Below, piece by piece: positions 8,693-16,210 of a stretch of 64,000 nt of DNA. The stretch lies in the NCBI RefSeq assembly GCF_002150035.1, contig NZ_NETS01000010.1:1736001-1800000 (forward strand), written 5' to 3'. Below the pieces are notes generated by a model that worked only from the letters and a program-made list of their open reading frames with translations, did no database searches and had not been told where the DNA came from. Within the stretch, counting starts at the first letter, position 1, and each line of letters starts with the position of its first letter. A program made the position numbers and the translations under genes. The DNA is from Leptospira venezuelensis. GTDB taxonomy: Bacteria > Spirochaetota > Leptospiria > Leptospirales > Leptospiraceae.

Positions 8693-9571
8693 ATGAACCT
8701 TTTTGCTCACAATCAATCTCTATATTCAAAGGGTTTTGCCTGGCCTTTCATATTCTTCACTCTTTTGATCGTAGCTTGTTCTCCTAAACCTAAGGAGACA
8801 AATGAAAACGCAGAGCTTAATAAGCCGTTAAGTCGAAAATTGGAACGAACAATTTTGAGCAGCTCGAAAAAATACGAGCTTAAGATTTACTCGAGTGAAA
8901 ACCCAGGTTGTTCCGACCAACCTTCAAGTGCTTACGATGGGGACACAATTAAGAGAGCCATGCTTTGCGAATTTCAGATCGTGGACACTGTAGATAAAAA
9001 AGTTAAATACGAAATCTCTCTGAGTGAGGATAAAAAATCGATTCAAGATTCTCAGAAATGTAAACCTGATGGATTCGTTTTGGAATTAGCTTATGATTTC
9101 ATTCAATGGGACGAGAATGATCATATAGTATACTGGGGTAATATTCGGAATTACGGAGCAGCAGATTCTTCGGATAGTATCTACTCATTCGATTGGAAAA
9201 ATTGTAAAACCGATTTAGTTTTTTCGATAAGTAGTGAGCATTGTACTGATGCCTGCGATTCCATCTCCTATGTCTATTATAACTCTCAGAATTATGTTTT
9301 TATTTATGATCAAAAATCCTCAGATGTGCAGATTCGGAAGATGTTGCCGGGAGGAAAAAAGAAAAATGGATTCTTCAAAGATTCTCCGAAATCCGACGCA
9401 GAATTATTTCAGATAGACCCTAAAAAATCTAGTGAACTTGCGCGATTTGTAGTCACAGGAATTGCAAGTTTTAGTTCGGAATTTCCAAATATTATCATTC
9501 ATACTAGAGATTCTAAAATTACTTTTAGTCTTGATTCTGAAAGTATGATATCGACAGAAGTAAAGAAATAG
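8693..9571 (+). CDS. Lipoprotein of unknown function
   Basis: 292 residues with a lipoprotein signal ending LLIVACSPK (Cys near residue 29). The mature part has six or more cysteines in pairs (NPGCSDQ, MLCEFQI, QKCKPDG, WKNCKTD, EHCTDACDS), which suggests disulfide bonding outside the inner membrane. An aromatic-rich beta pattern (YDFIQWDENDHIVYWGNIRNYG) suggests a propeller-like or sandwich fold, but no family is recognised. A purine-rich site (AAGAGGAGA) precedes the ATG. The next two genes also encode short orphan secreted proteins, so this is a variable lipoprotein stretch. Confidence 0.65.
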   Translation: MNLFAHNQSLYSKGFAWPFIFFTLLIVACSPKPKETNENAELNKPLSRKLERTILSSSKKYELKIYSSENPGCSDQPSSAYDGDTIKRAMLCEFQIVDTVDKKVKYEISLSEDKKSIQDSQKCKPDGFVLELAYDFIQWDENDHIVYWGNIRNYGAADSSDSIYSFDWKNCKTDLVFSISSEHCTDACDSISYVYYNSQNYVFIYDQKSSDVQIRKMLPGGKKKNGFFKDSPKSDAELFQIDPKKSSELARFVVTGIASFSSEFPNIIIHTRDSKITFSLDSESMISTEVKK

Positions 9572-9605
9572 AAGTGAACAGATTCTTTGGAGCGAATGTA
9601 AATTC

Positions 9606-9968
9606 ATGATCAAACAAACTAAAATTATCTTTCTTTTTCTCTTTATTGTTAATGCAGAAAAGATTTTTCCTCAATCATATGGAGGGTCTATTTGTGAGCA
9701 ATCCTCAAACCCAACTTTACTCCAACAAGTTAAAACTTCTAAAATTCCTGATCTCTATATCGGTTATTCTGTTCATGAAGTCACACTGCTCGATATGAAT
9801 GGATACCAAAAATTGAATATTCCGACATACAAAATCAAACCGATCGTATTAGGATCGGGCGCAGACAAGCAATACAGGCAGGAATCTATATTGGCCATTG
9901 AGATAGTATCCGTTTATAAGGGTGAAAAATATTCGGATACTTTAATCACTGAAGTTTCCAATGAATAA
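9606..9968 (+). CDS. Small secreted protein of unknown function
   Basis: 120 residues with a hydrophobic N-terminus (MIKQTKIIFLFLFIVNAEKIFPQS) that looks like a cleaved signal peptide. The rest is a short beta-rich domain with one Cys (SICEQSS). No family recognised. It starts 34 bp after the preceding lipoprotein gene and is followed after 44 bp by another lipoprotein gene, so the three may be co-transcribed. Confidence 0.55.
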   Translation: MIKQTKIIFLFLFIVNAEKIFPQSYGGSICEQSSNPTLLQQVKTSKIPDLYIGYSVHEVTLLDMNGYQKLNIPTYKIKPIVLGSGADKQYRQESILAIEIVSVYKGEKYSDTLITEVSNE

Positions 9969-10012
9969 GAAATTCTTCTATAAGATATAGTTTGTCTTAT
10001 TCTCTTTCGGAA

Positions 10013-10633
10013 ATGAGTTATTGTAAAAATTTCTATTTTATATTCTTGGCAGTATTTTGTTTATTTTATTGCACAGAAAGCAATGATGATATCCCGCTTC
10101 ATCCCGTCAAAATGTCCGGGGTATGGAAAGAAGTGGGAGTCGACGACTTGCGATCTGGCGATACGTTTATTTTTTCCAAAAAAGGAACGGTAGTCTTTGT
10201 AATCGATCCGAAAATTTGTATTAAAAAAGAGAGAGCTATGGTCGGCGAATATCTCTGGGCCAAGGATGGACTATATATCTATTTTTATAAATTCCTTCAA
10301 TTGGATGGAGGAGATTTAGATATGATCAAGAAAAAATGTGAATCAGGAGCTCCTGATTTGGAGTTCCAAGAAAAGCTTATATTAATGAATGAGGGGAGTC
10401 TGAGATTTATAGATTTTAAGGACTTCAAACAAAAGAAAGGCAATTCTGACTTCGATGACATGATAACTTTCAAAACTGGTGAAAGTGAGTTTTATCGGTT
10501 CAGTCTATTCCCGGCACAATTCCAGGAGATTATTGATTATGAAATTAAGGAAAATCGTCGATTACACTTAAAGGATCAACACCTTCGTATTCAGAATAAT
10601 ACCAACAAAACTATCAGATTTAGGGATGATTAA
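10013..10633 (+). CDS. Lipoprotein of unknown function
   Basis: The frame is open from a TTG at 9992, but ATG 10013 gives a normal lipoprotein signal, MSYCKNFYFIFLAVFCLFYCTES, with lipobox CLFYC. The mature domain begins SGVWKEVGVDDLRSGDTFIFSKKG and resembles the lipocalin-like 'W-x-DxLxxGD.F.F' folds of small spirochaetal lipoproteins. I cannot name a family. Long Lys-rich C-terminus. No paralogue in the window. Confidence 0.6.
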   Translation: MSYCKNFYFIFLAVFCLFYCTESNDDIPLHPVKMSGVWKEVGVDDLRSGDTFIFSKKGTVVFVIDPKICIKKERAMVGEYLWAKDGLYIYFYKFLQLDGGDLDMIKKKCESGAPDLEFQEKLILMNEGSLRFIDFKDFKQKKGNSDFDDMITFKTGESEFYRFSLFPAQFQEIIDYEIKENRRLHLKDQHLRIQNNTNKTIRFRDD

Positions 10634-10749
10634 AAAGTTAAATGCGAATTTTGAAATAGAATTTGATTTTCTAATTTGTGCCCTATTAAGGAATACCTAA
10701 TCAAATTCTGCTATACAAACCAATTTTGTCCTATTGTCTTTTGGTTCTT

Positions 10750-11682
10750 ATGAAACGGTTTTTATATTCGATTCTCACCCTCTTCTTTATTTATTTAATA
10801 AGCTCGGCTATATATACAAATTTCGCAGCCCGTAAAGTTCCGAAAAATAATCTGGATTCTTTTTTAAATTCTGCGGATAAGTCATCCAAAAAGTTTGTAT
10901 TGTTCTTAGGGGATAGCATTACTCACGGAACTGTGAGCTTTGATTATGTTCGCGCATTGTCTGAGAATCCTTCCTTGCAAAAATTTACCTTCGTGAATGA
11001 AGGAGTTAATAGCAGGCTGACTTATCAGATTCTGGAAAAAGTTCCGAACTCAGTCAGTTTATCCCCTGAGCATATTTTTATTTTAATAGGAACCAATGAT
11101 GCTAAAGCGGCTTTAAATGAAGAAGAATATAAAGGTTATAATAAACTTTGGAATCTTCCAGAAATTCCTAATATTACGACATATGAAAAAAACCTAAGAA
11201 AGATCGTTCATAGTCTCAAGGCGGAGACACATTCTAAAATTCATTTGATCTCAATTCCTGTTTTAGGAGAGGCCTTGGAAAGTTCCCCGTTGAAACAATC
11301 CATTGCTTATTCCGAAATTATTCATAAGATAGCGAAAGAATCTGGTGTATCTTATTTACCTTTTAACGAAGCTTTGGTGGCCGAGTTGCAGAAGGAGCCG
11401 AATCATCCGGAAAAGGAATACGCCAAAAATACTCCTAGATTGTTTTGGGCAATATATAGACATTTCGGTCTGTTCCAGACTTGGGACCAAATTTCGGAAC
11501 AGTCGGGTCGGATTTTTTTAACGGATGATATTCATATTAATGAACGGGCAGGTAACATCCTTCTCGAAATGATCCAGAAGGAATTAACAGAACCATCGGA
11601 AAATCAGTATAAGAACTCCTTCTTCTTTAAATATTTTTTTCAATACCTAAGCTTAAGCTTAATACTGAAACAGACTTACTGA
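10750..11682 (+). CDS. GDSL/SGNH-type lipase or esterase, membrane-anchored
   Basis: ATG 10750 is chosen over the upstream TTG 10726 because it begins a signal-anchor (MKRFLYSILTLFFIYLISSAIY). Block I reads LFLGDSITHG with the catalytic Ser, block III is IGTNDAK, and the Asp-x-x-His pair is DDIHINERAG. This is the full catalytic set of SGNH hydrolases. The active site should face the periplasm; acyl or carbohydrate esters are the usual substrates. The last 56 bp overlap the convergent FadL-family gene, and the C-terminal segment FFFKYFFQYLSLSLILKQTY is coded within that overlap. Confidence 0.85.
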   Translation: MKRFLYSILTLFFIYLISSAIYTNFAARKVPKNNLDSFLNSADKSSKKFVLFLGDSITHGTVSFDYVRALSENPSLQKFTFVNEGVNSRLTYQILEKVPNSVSLSPEHIFILIGTNDAKAALNEEEYKGYNKLWNLPEIPNITTYEKNLRKIVHSLKAETHSKIHLISIPVLGEALESSPLKQSIAYSEIIHKIAKESGVSYLPFNEALVAELQKEPNHPEKEYAKNTPRLFWAIYRHFGLFQTWDQISEQSGRIFLTDDIHINERAGNILLEMIQKELTEPSENQYKNSFFFKYFFQYLSLSLILKQTY

Positions 11683-13060
11683 ATTGGAATTGAGCAAGCT
11701 GTATCTCTTTTGCGGAGAAGATAGAATGAGCCAGAGTCCAGTCGGAGGACTCACTTCCTTTCATTGATTTTGGAAATGCATATTCTATCGCGAAATGAAG
11801 TGCTGTTCCACTCGCAGTATAATATCCTAAACCCCCAGATAGGTGGTGTTCATTTGTGGTTCCAAGCATTGGATTTAAACCCTGGGGAGTCGTTGGTGTT
11901 TTGGCATAACTGTATCCTGCTCTGAACCTAAATCCGTATTTCCAATCGTATTCGGCACCTAGAGCGAAACAATATTGATCTCTCCATCTGAAATTCATTT
12001 GTATTACATTTGTTTCGAGCCCAACCGGAGTAGTTAATATTGGTTGGTCTAATATAAATCGATTCGTGTGAAAACTTTGGGACCAAGGAATAAATTTAAT
12101 ATCAAAATCAAAAATCCAGGAATTGTTCCTATAGGAGATCCCGAAAATATGCCGATCCGGCCAAACCATATATCTGGATACTCGAGATTCATTTTTGACT
12201 ATTGGATTTTCTCCTTCTACTTTTATCTGCCCATCCATATGTAAAACATTCCTTAGCGTATAGGAGTAAGCTACTCGAACATTCGAAGAAAGATCATAAG
12301 AAAATCCTAATTTTCCTCCATAAGAATAAGCTGGATCACTATTATACGCGAGACTGCCTGGGAGTTCGACTGTCCTGCTTAAATCCAAGTTTGTCTTCTT
12401 CATTTCCATGAATGCATATGCAAGATCAAGTCCTAAGCCTACGGATAGATTTCCGAATCTATATCCGGTGCCAACGGTTAACTTTGTAAGCATAAATTTG
12501 AATTTAAGATCTTCTTTTATCTTTCTTTCTGTTCCGAAAGATACATCGCTGCCTAATGTTTCATTTAAAGTTTCTTTGCCTGGGGAGATCCGATTTATAT
12601 TTGAAAATGAACCTCCACCTCCACCTTGTGTATACAATGCAAATCCGATCCCGAGACGATCTGTGACTGGCTGGATATAACCCATATAAGGAAAAACCGC
12701 TCTTGGAGTTTCCACGATCTGATTTTGATAGGAAAGATTAGGATCTTTGTCTATAAAAGAATCTGAATATTCAATTCTCGCAAAATGAACAGAAGTGCCG
12801 AATTCCCATTTAGGGGTGGTGAGTCTCGCTAAATGAGAAGGGTTTGATTCCAAGTCCATGACGGATCCACCGACTGCCTGAAATGCCCCTCCCATCCCAG
12901 CTTGCCTCGCTCCGAATGAAGTGGGCATGATTCCTTGGAATCCATAAAGAGAAGAAAAGATTGAGGAGAAGAAGAGCAGAAGGATTATTAAAAAGGGGAA
13001 CAACCTTCGTTTGCGTCGGTTGGATGGAAAATCAATTCTGATAATAATTCCGAGATTCAT
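11627..13060 (-). CDS. FadL/OmpP1/TodX family outer-membrane transport protein
   Basis: About 477 residues with a signal region (LFPFLIILLLFFSSIFSSLYGFQG) and the family hallmark near the mature N-terminus, TSFGARQAGMGGAFQAVGG, where FadL proteins have 'GARxxGMGGA'. The remainder alternates amphipathic strands (SVGLGLDLAYAF, FRFRAGYSYAKTP), as expected for a 14-strand barrel that moves long-chain fatty acids or other hydrophobic molecules inward. The TTG at 13066 is possible, but ATG 13060 sits 6 bp after a perfect TATAAT, and an FNR/DNR box lies upstream, so the mRNA is probably leaderless. The 3' end overlaps the convergent esterase gene by 56 bp. Confidence 0.85.
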   Translation of the reverse strand: MNLGIIIRIDFPSNRRKRRLFPFLIILLLFFSSIFSSLYGFQGIMPTSFGARQAGMGGAFQAVGGSVMDLESNPSHLARLTTPKWEFGTSVHFARIEYSDSFIDKDPNLSYQNQIVETPRAVFPYMGYIQPVTDRLGIGFALYTQGGGGGSFSNINRISPGKETLNETLGSDVSFGTERKIKEDLKFKFMLTKLTVGTGYRFGNLSVGLGLDLAYAFMEMKKTNLDLSRTVELPGSLAYNSDPAYSYGGKLGFSYDLSSNVRVAYSYTLRNVLHMDGQIKVEGENPIVKNESRVSRYMVWPDRHIFGISYRNNSWIFDFDIKFIPWSQSFHTNRFILDQPILTTPVGLETNVIQMNFRWRDQYCFALGAEYDWKYGFRFRAGYSYAKTPTTPQGLNPMLGTTNEHHLSGGLGYYTASGTALHFAIEYAFPKSMKGSESSDWTLAHSIFSAKEIQLAQFQFSKSVSVLSLSLGIEKNI

Positions 13061-13066
13061 TCTCAA

Positions 13067-13107
13067 ATTATAAAGAATACCTCAGGTTTTGCATTGATCC
13101 AGGTCAA
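13067..13107 (-). promoter_or_regulatory. FNR/DNR-type promoter of the FadL-family gene
   Basis: TTGATCCAGGTCAA at 13094-13107 fits TTGAT-N4-GTCAA exactly. On the minus strand a perfect -10 TATAAT (13072-13067) lies 31 bp from its centre, which places the box near -41.5, the class II activator position of FNR-type proteins. The predicted RNA start is at or next to ATG 13060. Confidence 0.75.
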
Positions 13108-13111
13108 TTGT

Positions 13112-13471
13112 TTAGAATCTGGTGAGATAAACCATCGGTTCCGGATAAGCAGGATAGCGGATGGAGAACCTGGACGCAGTTTCTATTTTTCTTCTATCTT
13201 CTGGAAAGCAGATAAATTCGATCCGGAAGTCTCGGATCTCCATCTCGGGAGGCTGGATCCCATCTATAAAATCCATCCATTCCCAAGTTGGAACATTGAT
13301 AAAAAGAAGTCCCCCCTCTGGGAATTCGTAACGCGGCTCTTTTTTATATTCTTGAGAATTCCATTCTAGATGAATATACACTCTTGGATGATGTTCTTCG
13401 AAGTCCATTATCAATTCGTAATTGATCCGATCGAGTGCAGGTTTAAGAGAGGGGAAGGAGATCGTTTTCAT
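13112..13471 (-). CDS. Conserved-looking protein of unknown function
   Basis: 119 residues without signal peptide or membrane segment. It contains many aromatic and acidic residues (DFEEHHPRVYIHLEWNSQEYKK, WEWMDFIDGIQPPEME) and two Cys at most. Its start overlaps the stop of the patatin gene by 4 bp, so the pair is translationally coupled. No domain recognised; it could be a small partner or chaperone of the lipase-like protein, which is a guess from context only. Confidence 0.6.
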   Translation of the reverse strand: MKTISFPSLKPALDRINYELIMDFEEHHPRVYIHLEWNSQEYKKEPRYEFPEGGLLFINVPTWEWMDFIDGIQPPEMEIRDFRIEFICFPEDRRKIETASRFSIRYPAYPEPMVYLTRF

Positions 13472-14358
13472 AGTTTTCGTTTTAAAAATTTAGCGGCCTT
13501 TCTTCCGATTTCTTTTCCTAGTTCGACTGTTTCTTCTAGCCTGGATTGTTTAGTGGTAATCAGTCCGACTGGAAGTTTTGATTCAGGTGCGATTGTATAA
13601 ATGCGGACTCCTTTTGGAGGATTAGAAGCAATCTCTCTTGCTGTATTATAATTCGTATGATGAGAAAATTTCATGATCTTGGATAATTTTCGATCTAGAG
13701 GAAAAGATAAAAATCTACTAATAGATGTAAGTGGAGGAGAAGAATGTTGAACTGGAGAATTTAATACTACTGTTATATCCTTATATCCTGCCTGAATAAG
13801 ATCTTGTAACGGCAGAGGATTTAAGATAGCTGCATCAGATAAATATTCGCCTTCAACCTTATATTTCCCTTTTGTTGCGATTGGAAGGGATGTAGCTGCT
13901 TTCAGTAGATCAAAAAGATTTTCTTTAGTTGCTTTTCTGTATTCCACTGATCTGGAACGAAGATTGCTTACTGCAATTCTAAGTTCAGGAAGACCTTTTT
14001 TCCCTAAATTTTCAGTTAAAATCCTATATTTTTTTCGGAATAGATAATCGATTAAATATTTCTGATCTAAGAATGGTTTTCCAAAAAGAGGATGAAAGAC
14101 CGAGATCAATTTTTTACCAGCAAGTTCATACTTCCAGATAGAAAGAGTGTGATCCCCTGAAACAGGTTCAGGATCAGGAGTAGTTGCATAATATGCTGCG
14201 CAACAAGCTCCTGATGAGACGGCCAAGACTAGATCAAAATTTTTGGCAGGTAGAATACAATTGAGCGAATGTAATACTCCTCCAGCGAATGCTCCTTTCA
14301 TTCCTCCTCCTTCTACCAATAATGCCCGCTTTCCCTTTTTTGCTTTAGGAAGTTCCAT
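13468..14358 (-). CDS. Patatin-like phospholipase
   Basis: 296 residues. The oxyanion loop is VEGGGMKGAFAGGVLHSL near the N-terminus. The nucleophile elbow reads AVSSGAC, so the first Gly of GxSxG is replaced by Ala. The catalytic Asp motif is LSDAAILNPLPL, in place of the usual DGG/DGA. This is the pattern of YjjU/RssA-like bacterial patatins, which hydrolyse phospholipid acyl esters with a Ser-Asp dyad. No signal peptide, so cytoplasmic or membrane-peripheral. First gene of a pair with the small gene at 13112. The substitutions around Ser and Asp could alter activity. Confidence 0.82.
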   Translation of the reverse strand: MELPKAKKGKRALLVEGGGMKGAFAGGVLHSLNCILPAKNFDLVLAVSSGACCAAYYATTPDPEPVSGDHTLSIWKYELAGKKLISVFHPLFGKPFLDQKYLIDYLFRKKYRILTENLGKKGLPELRIAVSNLRSRSVEYRKATKENLFDLLKAATSLPIATKGKYKVEGEYLSDAAILNPLPLQDLIQAGYKDITVVLNSPVQHSSPPLTSISRFLSFPLDRKLSKIMKFSHHTNYNTAREIASNPPKGVRIYTIAPESKLPVGLITTKQSRLEETVELGKEIGRKAAKFLKRKL

Positions 14359-14513
14359 AATTTCTCCTTTAAACGAAATTTGGAAATTTCTCCGTATTTC
14401 CGTTTATAAAAGATATGAGATCATCTCTTCTGAAAATGTTGCAAATTCAAGATGACTTCGAGATTAAGAAATTCATTACAACTTATTAAACATGATAAAT
14501 GTTAATACGCACA

Positions 14514-14555
14514 TTGATATCGATCAATTGCTTCTGGAAGATTTTCAGTTAAAAT
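14514..14555 (+). promoter_or_regulatory. FNR/DNR-type promoter of the flavoprotein/TPP-enzyme operon
   Basis: TTGATATCGATCAA (14514-14527) is a perfect FNR-type palindrome. TAAAAT (14550-14555, five of six matches to TATAAT) lies 32 bp from its centre. The predicted RNA start is about 5 nt before ATG 14567. The rest of the 14359-14566 gap is AT-rich and should also hold the patatin promoter on the other strand; nothing else was recognised. Confidence 0.75.
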
Positions 14556-14566
14556 TTATTCTGTAA

Positions 14567-16195
14567 ATGGAAGATAAGCAGAAGGAAAAAACATCATTAT
14601 CTACGGAAGTCTTGGTGATTGGAGCCGGCCTTGCCGGTATCGTTCTCACTTTGGATCTATTAGATGCTGGAAAGAGAGTGATCTTGGTAGATCGCGATTC
14701 TGAAGACCAATTAGGAGGGCTTGCCCGACTTTCTTTTGGTGGGATCTTTATGGTTGATACTCCGATCCAAAGATGGAATGGGATAAAAGATAGTGTTTCT
14801 TTAGCTCTTTCAGATTGGAATTCCACTGCTGAATTTTCAAAAGAAGATAGGTTCCCGAAACTTTGGGCCCAGGAATACGTTAACCGATCTTTGGAAGATA
14901 TATTCTATTATCTTAAGGGAAAATCCGTTGGCTTCTTTCCAGTTGTACATTGGGTGGAAAGAGGAATGTTCAAACCAGGAAATAGTGTTCCTAGATTCCA
15001 TATGGTTTGGGGAACAGGAGACGGCCTGATCTCCGCATTAAAGAGAAATTTATACTCACATAAAAATCTGAATCGACTTCGTTTTTTATTTGGAACTCGT
15101 GCCAAGGAACTGATCCGCTCTGGAAAAAGGATACAAGGCTGTATCGCAGAATCTGAAACAGACGGAAGAAGATACGAGATCTTCGCAGAACATACCGTGC
15201 TCGCTAGCGGCGGAATTGCAGGAGACATGAAGAAGATCAGAAAACATTGGCCAAAGTCTCTTGGAAAACCACCTGAGATCATATTGAACGGTTCCCACAA
15301 ATTTGCAATTGGAGATCTTCATACTGCTTCCGCCAAGGTAGGAGCGAATGTAACTCATTTGGATAAAATGTGGAATTATGCTGCAGGAGTTCACCATCCA
15401 GATCCAAAATGGGAAGGAGAAGGACTCAGCTTGGTTCCTCCTAAGTCTGCTCTTTGGTTGAATTCAAAGGGAGAAAGGATCGGGCCAATCCCTTTGGTCA
15501 CTGGGTTTGATACTAGGTATCTTGTGGAAAGGATCTGTGCTCAAGAAGAGAAGTTTTCTTGGCAGATCATGAATTGGAAAATTGCAGTTAAAGAACTTGC
15601 TGTTTCAGGTTCAGAATTTAACGACTCGATCCGCAATAAAGACTTCTTAGGATTTTTGAAAACTGTCTTTTTGGGGAATGAATCTTTTATAAAAAAGATC
15701 AGCTCCGAATGTCCCGATTTTGTAGTGGCTGATTCAGTTGCGGAACTGGTAGAGGGGATGAACCAGCTGAATGAAGATCACTCCATCAATGCAGATCGAT
15801 TGGAAAGAACAATCATGGAATATGATGAGATGATTGAAAGAGGGGAAGCATTCCATAACGATGATCAACTCAGAAGGATCACACAACTTAGAAATTATCG
15901 TGGAGATCGTGCTCGTACCTGTAAATTCCAAAAAATCTTAGATCGCAAAGCAATGCCTCTCATTGCAATACGTGAATTTATACTTACCAGAAAGTCAATG
16001 GGAGGGATCCAAACGGATCTAAGATCGAGAGTTTTGGATTCGAAAGGATCTCCTATTGAGGGCCTGTATGCGGTCGGAGAAGCCGCTGGCTTCGGTGGTG
16101 GAGGAATCCACGGAAAAGGCGCTCTTGAAGGAACCTTCTTAGGAAGTTGTATACTTACTTCCAGAATTGCCGCTCGTTCTATTATAAAACCTTAA
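14567..16195 (+). CDS. FAD-binding dehydrogenase (fumarate reductase/ketosteroid dehydrogenase-like flavoprotein)
   Basis: 542 residues. The Rossmann FAD motif is VLVIGAGLAGIVLTLDLLDAGKRVILVDRD, followed by LGGLARLSFGG. A mid-region VLASGGIAGD is the second FAD contact, and the C-terminal flavin segment is LYAVGEAAGFGGGGIHGKGALEG. This order belongs to the succinate dehydrogenase/fumarate reductase flavoprotein superfamily, in the branch of soluble 'FAD-binding dehydrogenases' near 3-ketosteroid dehydrogenases. The substrate is unknown. No Tat or Sec signal. It is the first gene of an operon with the TPP enzyme (15 bp gap) and a CopD-like membrane protein, behind an FNR/DNR box. Confidence 0.82.
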   Translation: MEDKQKEKTSLSTEVLVIGAGLAGIVLTLDLLDAGKRVILVDRDSEDQLGGLARLSFGGIFMVDTPIQRWNGIKDSVSLALSDWNSTAEFSKEDRFPKLWAQEYVNRSLEDIFYYLKGKSVGFFPVVHWVERGMFKPGNSVPRFHMVWGTGDGLISALKRNLYSHKNLNRLRFLFGTRAKELIRSGKRIQGCIAESETDGRRYEIFAEHTVLASGGIAGDMKKIRKHWPKSLGKPPEIILNGSHKFAIGDLHTASAKVGANVTHLDKMWNYAAGVHHPDPKWEGEGLSLVPPKSALWLNSKGERIGPIPLVTGFDTRYLVERICAQEEKFSWQIMNWKIAVKELAVSGSEFNDSIRNKDFLGFLKTVFLGNESFIKKISSECPDFVVADSVAELVEGMNQLNEDHSINADRLERTIMEYDEMIERGEAFHNDDQLRRITQLRNYRGDRARTCKFQKILDRKAMPLIAIREFILTRKSMGGIQTDLRSRVLDSKGSPIEGLYAVGEAAGFGGGGIHGKGALEGTFLGSCILTSRIAARSIIKP

Positions 16196-16210
16196 ATAAC
16201 AGGAATCATT

